Of a stretch of DNA of 64,000 bases, positions 58,187 through 64,000 are shown piece by piece. The position numbers and the translations under genes were made by a program. Source of the DNA: JAOUEA01 sp963825635 (GTDB taxonomy: Bacteria > Actinomycetota > UBA4738 > HRBIN12). The number at the start of each line of letters is the position of its first letter. Within the stretch, counting starts at the first letter, position 1. The stretch spans positions 744,001 through 808,000 of the forward strand of contig CAWGTU010000001.1 of the NCBI GenBank assembly GCA_963825635.1, written 5' to 3'. Under the pieces are notes generated by a model. The model was given only the letters and a program-made list of their open reading frames with translations. It had not been told where the DNA came from and ran no database searches.

Positions 58187-59140
58187 ATGGACGTGTCGCG
58201 ACAACCGGCCGTGTCGGGCACGGCGTTCGCCGTGCGGGACGCATGGCCGTGGCCGACCCTCACCCGGCTCACCGCCCTCGGCGACGAGCTCGGGTTCAGG
58301 GCGGTCTTCCTGCCCGAGATCGCCGGGCGCGACGCGATCGCGGCGCTCACGGGTCTCGCGGAATCGGCCCCTCGCCTGCTGCTCGGCACCGGCGTCGTGC
58401 CGATGACCTCCCGCCGTCCGGCGCTGACCGCGATGGGCATGGCCACCCTGCAGGAACGATCCGAGGGTCGTGCGATCCTCGGCTTCGGCACGGGACGGCC
58501 GCGCGCTGGCGCGCTCGACGAGTTGCGGGCGCAGGTCCTCGAGATCAGGGCGCGACTCGACGCGATGACGGACGCCGATGCCACCGCCGGTCTCGTGCTC
58601 GATCGGCCGGTCCCGATCTGGATCGCTGCCCTGGGACCCCGTGCGGTCGCGATGGCCGGCGCGGTCGCGGACGGCGTACTGCTGAACTGGTGCACGCCTG
58701 AGCGTGTGGCCCAGGCGAGGGCCGGGCTCGAGGAAGCCGCAGACGACGCCGGGCGCGACCCGGCGTCGATCACGGTCGCCGCCTACATCCGGGCGGCGGT
58801 CGACGACGATCCCGCCTCCGAGGCGGGAGCCCGGCGTGCGCTGGCCGTCGCTGCGGGCGAGTACGCGACCTATCCGGCCTACCGCCGACAGTTCGATGCG
58901 ATGGAGGTCGGGGCCGCGGCCGCGGCGGCGGCGGCGGCGGCGGGTGTGGGCGAGATCCCTCCCGAAGCCGTGGAGCCGTTGCTCGAACGAGTGTGCCTCA
59001 CGGGCGACGCCCCGCGTGCTCGCGCCAGGATGGCGGAGTACCGCCGCGCGGGGTGCGATCTCCCCGTCGTCTATCCGGTGCCGTTCGGTGCCGACGGGCA
59101 GGCGTCGGTCGCCAGGACGCTCCGCGCCCTCGCGCCATGA
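58187..59140 (+). CDS. LLM-class (luciferase-like) flavin or F420 oxidoreductase
   Basis: TIM-barrel oxidoreductase of the bacterial luciferase superfamily, about 317 residues. Features: LTALGDELGFRAVFLPEIAG, LLLGTGVVPMTSRRPALTAM, RAILGFGTGRPRAGALDELR and PVPIWIAALGPRAVAMAGAV with ADGVLLNWCTPERV. Many actinobacterial members use coenzyme F420. Near residue 245 there is a run of ten Ala encoded by a GCG/GCC repeat (58912-58942), probably a flexible or slippage-prone loop. The ATG at 58187 is preferred to 58178. The ferredoxin gene follows after 75 nt, possibly as electron partner. Confidence 0.83.
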   Translation: MDVSRQPAVSGTAFAVRDAWPWPTLTRLTALGDELGFRAVFLPEIAGRDAIAALTGLAESAPRLLLGTGVVPMTSRRPALTAMGMATLQERSEGRAILGFGTGRPRAGALDELRAQVLEIRARLDAMTDADATAGLVLDRPVPIWIAALGPRAVAMAGAVADGVLLNWCTPERVAQARAGLEEAADDAGRDPASITVAAYIRAAVDDDPASEAGARRALAVAAGEYATYPAYRRQFDAMEVGAAAAAAAAAAGVGEIPPEAVEPLLERVCLTGDAPRARARMAEYRRAGCDLPVVYPVPFGADGQASVARTLRALAP

Positions 59141-59215
59141 GGTGAGTTGCACCGGGCGCGGGACCGCGTACACTCGGGTTTAGAAGGTCGACACCGTGGA
59201 AAAGGGGTTTATGGC

Positions 59216-59542
59216 ATGACATACACGATCGCGGAACCCTGTATCGACGTGAAGGACCGGGCATGTGTCGATGAGTGCCCGGTCGACTGCATCTACGAGG
59301 GGCCCCGCATGCTCTACATCCAGCCCGACGAGTGCGTGGACTGCGGGGCCTGCGAGCCCGCCTGCCCCGTCACGGCGATCTTCTACGAGGACGACGTGCC
59401 GGGCGAGTGGAAGCAGTTCACCCCGATCAACGCGGAGTTCTTCAACGACGACGTCAGCGGTCTCGGATCACCCGGCGGCGCGGCACAGGTCGGACCGGCC
59501 GCCGTCGACCACCCCGTCGTCGCCGGATGGCAGGCGCTCTAG
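59216..59542 (+). CDS. fdxA: 7Fe ferredoxin (FdxA type)
   Basis: Small electron carrier, 108 residues, with eight Cys (9, 17, 21, 25, 40, 43, 46, 50) in the pattern of seven-iron ferredoxins: CIDVKDRACVDECPVDCIYE and CVDCGACEPACPVTAIFYED. The acidic segment DDVPGEWKQFTPINAEFF follows, as in actinobacterial FdxA. The ATG at 59216 directly precedes the conserved TYTIAEPCIDV; aaaagg is upstream, and TACACT (59168-59173) is a likely -10. A strong terminator follows. Confidence 0.95.
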   Translation: MTYTIAEPCIDVKDRACVDECPVDCIYEGPRMLYIQPDECVDCGACEPACPVTAIFYEDDVPGEWKQFTPINAEFFNDDVSGLGSPGGAAQVGPAAVDHPVVAGWQAL

Positions 59543-59560
59543 TCACTGCCGGTGAGTGGT

Positions 59561-59599
59561 CGCTGAAGGGCCCCGGGCTTCGCCCGGGGCCCTTCGGCG
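59561..59599 (+). terminator. Strong terminator after fdxA
   Basis: A 13-bp perfect core stem (59565-59577 with 59583-59595) closed by a cttcg loop, extended on both sides by further pairs (59561-59599). It lies 19 nt behind the ferredoxin stop. Confidence 0.8.
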
Positions 59600-59693
59600 T
59601 GTGCCACCTGGGGCGATGCACCACCTCATCGAGTCGCAAGCTCGCCCAGCGTGACAGGATGGAGCGGACCACCCGAAGGCGGCCCGAAGGCGG

Positions 59694-61790
59694 ATGGAGA
59701 TGAACGGACGCAGGCGCCTCCCGCTTCTCACTCGGACGGCATCGATCGCCATCGCGATCGCCGTGCTGGCCGTGTGGGCACCGATCGGCGCGACGGCCGG
59801 GGCGCCCTCGACCGTCGCGCTCGGCACGACGCTCATCCCCGTGGTGGCACCCGATGTCGCGCGGAGCTTGATCCGTCGATCCGGTGTCGTCGTGCGTTCA
59901 GGTGACGGATTCATCGTGGAGGAGGTCGGCGTGCCCCGGGCCATGCGCGAGGTCGGAACGCCGAGTCTCGTCTACCGCGTGAGGTTCACCGGACGCTTCG
60001 CGCCGCGAGCCCTTCCCTACGTGGTGACCGTCGACGGCGCTCCACTCGCGGTCGCGGTCCCGTCGCCCAGCGTGCGGTCGGTCGTCGCTCTCTCCGCCGA
60101 CGATGTCGTCACGACGGGGGCCCTCGAGTTGACGTACGGCGGCCAGCCCGCGGCCGAGTCGCCTGCGTCGGCGCTCGAGGCGTCGTCGCGGCAGCGACCG
60201 AGACGCCTCCCTTCGCCCGGCCCGTACGACGTGGCGCGCCGCGAGTACGACTTCGGAGATCGCGCGTTCCAGCCCACCGAGCTCGGCGCCAAGGTAGAGA
60301 TCAGGGCCGACGTCCACTTCCCGAAGGGGTTGCCCGACGGCCCCTACCCGATCGTGCTGTTCATGCACGGGAACCACTCTTCGTGTTACCGAGGCGATCG
60401 CGCCGGATACCGCTGGCCTTGCCGCGAAGGGTGGAAGCCGCTCCCGAACCACGAGGGATACGACTACGCCGCCTCCCGCCTCGCGAGCTACGGGTACGTC
60501 GTCGTCTCGGTGAGCGCGAACGGCGTCAACGTGCTCGGCAATCAGCTCGCAGACTCGGGTATGCGCCAGCGTGGCGAGCTGCTCGAGGAGCACCTCGACC
60601 TGTGGCACGCATGGTCGACGACCGGTGGCGAGCCGTTCGACGACCGGTTCGTGGGGCAGGTCGACATGGCCACGATCGGCACGATGGGTCACTCCCGCGG
60701 GGGCGAGGGCGTGGTGTGGCACGTGATCGTGGATCGTGAGCGCGCCGACCCCTTCGGCATCGACGCGATCCTGCCGATCGCGCCGGTGGACTTCACCCGC
60801 GAGACCGTGAACCGCGTGACGCTCGCGGTGGTGCTGCCCTACTGCGACGGCGACGTATTCGATCTACAGGGGGTGCACTTCTTCGACGACGCCAGGTACC
60901 GGATCCCCGGCGACCCGACGCCGAAGCACACCGTCACGCTGTACGGGGCGAACCACAACTACTTCAACACGGTCTGGACGCCCTCATCCGGGTACCCGGG
61001 CTCGTTCGACGACACGTTCGGACGGTGCGAGGGCAAGCTCACCCCCGCCCAGCAGCGAAGGGTCGGCGCCAAATACATCGTGTCGTACTTCCGTCGATAC
61101 CTCGGTGAGGAGGCCGGTCTGGACGCACAGTGGACGGGGGAGAGCACGCCTCCCGGCGTGGATCCCACCCGGGCCCTCACGTCCTATCTAGCGCCCGACC
61201 GCGCGGCGCGTCGTCTCGATGTCAACCGATTCGCCGACGAGGCCTCGATCGCCCACACCGAGTCGGGTGACGACGTCGACGCATCGGGCCTGTCGCTGCT
61301 GGCGTGGTGCGCGAACACCTTCGAGACGCCGTGCGTGCCGGGCGATCTGTCGTTCACCGACGCGCATCTGCCCGGGCTCTCCAGGGGGGTGTTCGGCTGG
61401 TCGGGCCCCGAGGGGATCCTGCGCTTCGACCTCGGCACGGGGGTCGACGTCCGGGCGTTCGACGCCCTGCAGTTCAGGGCCACCGTGAACCCGGGATACC
61501 GGGCCAATGCGGGCGTCGCCTATCAGGACCTGTCCGTCGCGCTCATCGACGGCGACGGCGAGGAGGTGTCGGTGGCGGCCGCCGACGTCGGGAACGAGGC
61601 GCTCCGCTTCCCGACGGGGCTCCGTCGGTTCTCCGGCCACGTGATCCTGCAGCAGCTCCGCTTCTCGCTGGAGGGCTTCGACGCGCTCGACCTCGCCGAC
61701 GTCCGAGCGATCGAGGTCAGGTTCGACCGCACGAACAAGGGCGTGATCGACGTGGCCGATCTCGCGTTCAGCGCCGGAGACGGAGCCTGA
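59694..61790 (+). CDS. Large secreted alpha/beta hydrolase
   Basis: 698 residues: signal peptide (TASIAIAIAVLAVWAPIGATA), an N-terminal domain of about 130 residues, an Arg/Ser/Pro linker, an alpha/beta-hydrolase domain (about 195-480) and a C-terminal beta-rich domain (about 530-698, sugar-binding-like). The oxyanion region is PIVLFMHGNHSSCYRGDRAG, the nucleophile Ser334 is in IGTMGHSRGGEGVVWHV, and an acid and a His lie in VLPYCDGDVFDLQG and TLYGANHNYFNTVW. Substrate unknown; an esterase or lipase role outside the cell is plausible. An ATG at 59700 is an alternative start. It converges with the kinase gene, 7 nt away. Confidence 0.78.
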   Translation: MEMNGRRRLPLLTRTASIAIAIAVLAVWAPIGATAGAPSTVALGTTLIPVVAPDVARSLIRRSGVVVRSGDGFIVEEVGVPRAMREVGTPSLVYRVRFTGRFAPRALPYVVTVDGAPLAVAVPSPSVRSVVALSADDVVTTGALELTYGGQPAAESPASALEASSRQRPRRLPSPGPYDVARREYDFGDRAFQPTELGAKVEIRADVHFPKGLPDGPYPIVLFMHGNHSSCYRGDRAGYRWPCREGWKPLPNHEGYDYAASRLASYGYVVVSVSANGVNVLGNQLADSGMRQRGELLEEHLDLWHAWSTTGGEPFDDRFVGQVDMATIGTMGHSRGGEGVVWHVIVDRERADPFGIDAILPIAPVDFTRETVNRVTLAVVLPYCDGDVFDLQGVHFFDDARYRIPGDPTPKHTVTLYGANHNYFNTVWTPSSGYPGSFDDTFGRCEGKLTPAQQRRVGAKYIVSYFRRYLGEEAGLDAQWTGESTPPGVDPTRALTSYLAPDRAARRLDVNRFADEASIAHTESGDDVDASGLSLLAWCANTFETPCVPGDLSFTDAHLPGLSRGVFGWSGPEGILRFDLGTGVDVRAFDALQFRATVNPGYRANAGVAYQDLSVALIDGDGEEVSVAAADVGNEALRFPTGLRRFSGHVILQQLRFSLEGFDALDLADVRAIEVRFDRTNKGVIDVADLAFSAGDGA

Positions 61791-61797
61791 GCTCAGC

Positions 61798-64000
61798 TCA
61801 GGTCGAGCGGTCGACGTCGGCCGGCAGGAAGACGCGGAACGACGCTCCTCCGCCGTCGCGATCCTGCACCCAGGCCTTGCCTCCCTGGAGCTCGGCGAAC
61901 CGGCGAACCAGCGTGAGTCCCACCCCCACCCCGGGAGCATGACGGGGCGCGTCGGGACCCTGTCGGAACGGCTCGAACACCGCCTCCTGCAGGCCCTCGG
62001 GCACGCCGGGACCGTCGTCCTCGATCGCGATCAGGACGCCGTCGGGATGAGGCTGTACGAGGACCCAGATCGTGGCCGTGGAGGGCGCGTGACGCACCGC
62101 GTTCGCGAGGAGGTTCTCCACGATGCGCTCTACCTTGGCCGCGTCGACCGCCTGCTCGACAGGTGCCAGCCGGGTGACGAGCCGGTCGCGGGGCACGAGC
62201 TCGGACTCCTCGACGACCCGCCCCACGAGTGCCCCCACATCCGCCCCCTCGAGCTGGGGTGCGACGATGCCGCGGGCGAGCCGATCCATGTCGAGCAGGT
62301 TCGTCACGAGGCGCTCGAGGCGACGCGCGTTGCCGGCGATCCGGCCGGCGAGGTCACGCGAATCGGCCTCGTCCAGTTGGACGTCGCCACGCTCGAGCGT
62401 GATCGCGAGGCCGAGGATCGCCGCCAGGGGCGTACGGAGGTCATGTGAGACCGCCTGCAGGAACGTGTTCTTCATCTCGTCGAGTGAGCGGAGCCTCTGC
62501 GTCGCCTCACGCTCGACCGCTAATGCCCGCTCGAGCTGTGCCTGGGATTCCTTGCGCTCGGTCACGTCGAGCAGGAACCCCTGCCAGTATGGAGGCTTCC
62601 CGGGTAGTTCTACCCTGCGGGCCTCGTCCTGCACCCACACGATCCGACCGTCCTTCGCGATCATGCGGTAGTCCATCGAGAAGCGGTCGTCCCCGGTGAG
62701 GTTGCTCTCTGCGTCCGCCGAGAGCACGCGATCCCGATCATCCGGATGGATGATCGATCGCCAGAGGGTCGGATCCGCCTGGATGTCCTCGAGCGTGTAG
62801 CCGATCAGGTCGGTGTTCCCCGGCGCGATGTAGGTGGTGAACGAGATCGTCGGGTCCTCGGGGTCGATCTCCTGGGTGTAGAAGATCGCCTGGTTCTGCT
62901 CCACGATCGTGCGGAACTTCAGCTCCGCGTCTCGGAGCCGTTCCTCCGCCTCCTTGCGCTCGGTGATGTCGACCAGGAATCCCTGCCAGAAGCCATCCTC
63001 GTCGGGCTCGGCCACGAACGTGGCCTCGTCGTGCACCCAGATCCATGTGCCGTCGGCGTGTTGGAAGCGGTAGTCGAGCGTGTACGGTTCCTTCGTCTCG
63101 TTGGACCGGTCGTCGACCTCGTACACGAGGGCCTGGTCGTCCGTGTGGATCCGGTCGCGCCAGAAGTTGGGCGTCCAGGTCCAGACCTCGGGCGTGTAGC
63201 CGAAGAGATCCTCGACCTGGGGGCTGATGTAGAACTTCGCCGGGTCTCCTTCCGGAGATTCCCGGTAGACGACGGCCGGGATGTGCTCGATCAACGCCCG
63301 GTGTCGTTGCTCGGCCTGACGGAGCTGGTCCTCGGCGTGCTTGCGCTCGGTCACGTCCAGCATCACCCCCTGCCAATAGAGGGGGGTGCCGAGCCCGTCG
63401 TACACGACGACCGACTCGTCGTGGATCCACACCTCGCGGCCGTCGGAGGCGAGCATCCGGTACTCCTGTTGGTAGGGCTCGAGGGTGCCGTTCGTCCGCG
63501 CGCTCTCGGCCATCACGAGGGCGCGATCGTCGGGGTGGATCACTTCGAGCCAGAACCCCGGTGCCTCCCACGACTGGAGGGGATACCCGAGGACCGCCTC
63601 GATCTGTGGGCTCAGGTAGCTGCTGACCGACGTCGGCTCGTAGCGGTCGACGATCGACTCGGTGTAGGTGATCGCCGGGGTTCGCTCCACGAGGAGGCGG
63701 TAGCGCTCCTCGGCCTGACGCACGTCTTCCTGGGCCTTCATGCGCTCCGTGATGTCCATCATGAAGCCGAGGAAGTGCTCGAGCTCCCCGTCGTCGCGCA
63801 GCACCGGGGTCGACGTGTCGTGGATCCAGCGGTAGGCGCCGTCCGCCGCCCGCATCCGGTAGACCTCATCGAATGTCGAGATGTCCGCGGCTTCCAGCAC
63901 GCCCGATGCCTCGAGTCGCATCAGGTCGTCCGGATGGATCAAGGTGAACCAGAACGCGGGGTCGGCGAGGAAGCTCTCCGGTTCGTAGCCCAAGACCGCG
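61798..64000 (-). CDS. Multi-PAS sensor histidine kinase, partial at the right edge
   Basis: At least 734 residues; the frame is open beyond the window (the first PAS domain is cut). Four PAS-PAC units are visible, each with an HPDD-type or TDD motif and ending in DITERK or DVTERK (PACs at about 90, 215, 345 and 470). A HisKA domain (FLQAVSHDLRTPLAAILGLA) and an HATPase domain (NLLANAVRHAPSTATIW, IAIEDDGPGVPEGLQEAVFE, GVGVGLTLVRRFAEL) follow. No membrane segment is in the visible part. The units 2-4 are similar to each other, which suggests internal duplication. No partner response regulator is adjacent. Confidence 0.9.
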   Translation of the reverse strand, partial: AVLGYEPESFLADPAFWFTLIHPDDLMRLEASGVLEAADISTFDEVYRMRAADGAYRWIHDTSTPVLRDDGELEHFLGFMMDITERMKAQEDVRQAEERYRLLVERTPAITYTESIVDRYEPTSVSSYLSPQIEAVLGYPLQSWEAPGFWLEVIHPDDRALVMAESARTNGTLEPYQQEYRMLASDGREVWIHDESVVVYDGLGTPLYWQGVMLDVTERKHAEDQLRQAEQRHRALIEHIPAVVYRESPEGDPAKFYISPQVEDLFGYTPEVWTWTPNFWRDRIHTDDQALVYEVDDRSNETKEPYTLDYRFQHADGTWIWVHDEATFVAEPDEDGFWQGFLVDITERKEAEERLRDAELKFRTIVEQNQAIFYTQEIDPEDPTISFTTYIAPGNTDLIGYTLEDIQADPTLWRSIIHPDDRDRVLSADAESNLTGDDRFSMDYRMIAKDGRIVWVQDEARRVELPGKPPYWQGFLLDVTERKESQAQLERALAVEREATQRLRSLDEMKNTFLQAVSHDLRTPLAAILGLAITLERGDVQLDEADSRDLAGRIAGNARRLERLVTNLLDMDRLARGIVAPQLEGADVGALVGRVVEESELVPRDRLVTRLAPVEQAVDAAKVERIVENLLANAVRHAPSTATIWVLVQPHPDGVLIAIEDDGPGVPEGLQEAVFEPFRQGPDAPRHAPGVGVGLTLVRRFAELQGGKAWVQDRDGGGASFRVFLPADVDRST

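Noticed and set aside
58912..58942. GCG/GCC triplet run as a functional repeat or phase-variation site.
   Set aside because: It is in frame inside the LLM oxidoreductase gene and encodes a loop of Ala; triplet slippage would not cause frameshifts.
1..64000. Mobile elements, integrases, CRISPR arrays, toxin-antitoxin pairs, phage defence, tRNA or rRNA genes.
   Set aside because: I looked on both strands and found no supporting proteins, repeats or cloverleaf sequences.

Overview
The window is a contiguous piece of a high-GC actinobacterial (Actinomycetota) chromosome. Several markers point to that phylum: PHO boxes made of 11-nt GTTCAC repeats in front of pstS, the histidine phosphatase / DUF3090 / SCO1664-family trio, a MutT1-type NUDIX-phosphatase fusion next to ppk, a DUF4012 membrane protein, an LLM (F420-type) oxidoreductase, a 7Fe ferredoxin, and a Flp/Tad pilus locus of actinobacterial type. 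The gene content does not match a model genus, so an uncultured lineage is likely. Genes are tightly packed with many ATGA/GTGA overlaps. No rRNA, tRNA, CRISPR array, insertion sequence or prophage is visible. The region reads as core chromosome rather than an island.

Layout. 1-2.0 kb: DUF255 (YyaL-type) protein, cut by the left edge and frameshifted. 2.1-4.3 kb: three tandem LuxR-type regulators with degenerate receiver domains. 4.4-10.3 kb: Tad pilus genes flp-cpaB-cpaE-cpaF-tadB-tadC. 10.3-15.6 kb: an envelope glycan block (polyprenyl-phosphate sugar transferase, GT26 transferase, a 79-residue sortase-like wall protein, DUF4012 protein). 15.7-20.7 kb: prephenate dehydratase, beta-propeller protein, rhomboid protease, thioredoxin-like lipoprotein, DNA alkyltransferase. 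20.7-23.9 kb: the SCO1664/DUF3090/phosphatase trio behind the sensor kinase PhoR. 24.0-33.9 kb: phosphate uptake (pstSCAB-phoU-response regulator), then a polyphosphate operon (ppk1, CYTH-CHAD protein, MutT1-like). 34-41 kb: CorA, secreted lysozyme-like protein, IspH, tandem AsnC-type protein, and a two-gene cation module (PhoU-TrkA_C protein plus a two-repeat MgtE transporter). 41-46.8 kb: DNA glycosylase, HesB-like protein, DksA/TraR protein, MMPL transporter with a large coiled-coil insert, YibE/F protein. 46.8-51.1 kb: trehalose block (GH15 enzyme, otsB, otsA). 51.1-57.5 kb: GABA/putrescine catabolism (gabT, PucR regulator, two aldehyde dehydrogenases, small membrane protein). 57.5-64 kb: hydrolase, LLM oxidoreductase, ferredoxin, large secreted hydrolase, and a multi-PAS histidine kinase cut by the right edge.

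How it works together. The stretch from 22.6 to 41 kb is rich in phosphate, polyphosphate and magnesium functions: sensing (PhoR, the response regulator), uptake (Pst), polymer synthesis and binding (PPK1, CHAD), and divalent cation transport (CorA, MgtE-like). PHO boxes face both ways between phoR and pstS. The GABA genes flank a divergent promoter region with a perfect 13-bp inverted repeat, which suggests control by the local PucR protein. Many start codons lie 6-9 nt behind a TAnnnT hexamer, so leaderless transcripts are probably common in this organism; I used this to choose several starts.

Data quality. Three conserved genes (DUF255, phoU twice, gabT) carry frameshifts that are each repaired by deleting one base in or next to a short run. 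This pattern suggests indel errors in the assembly more than gene decay.
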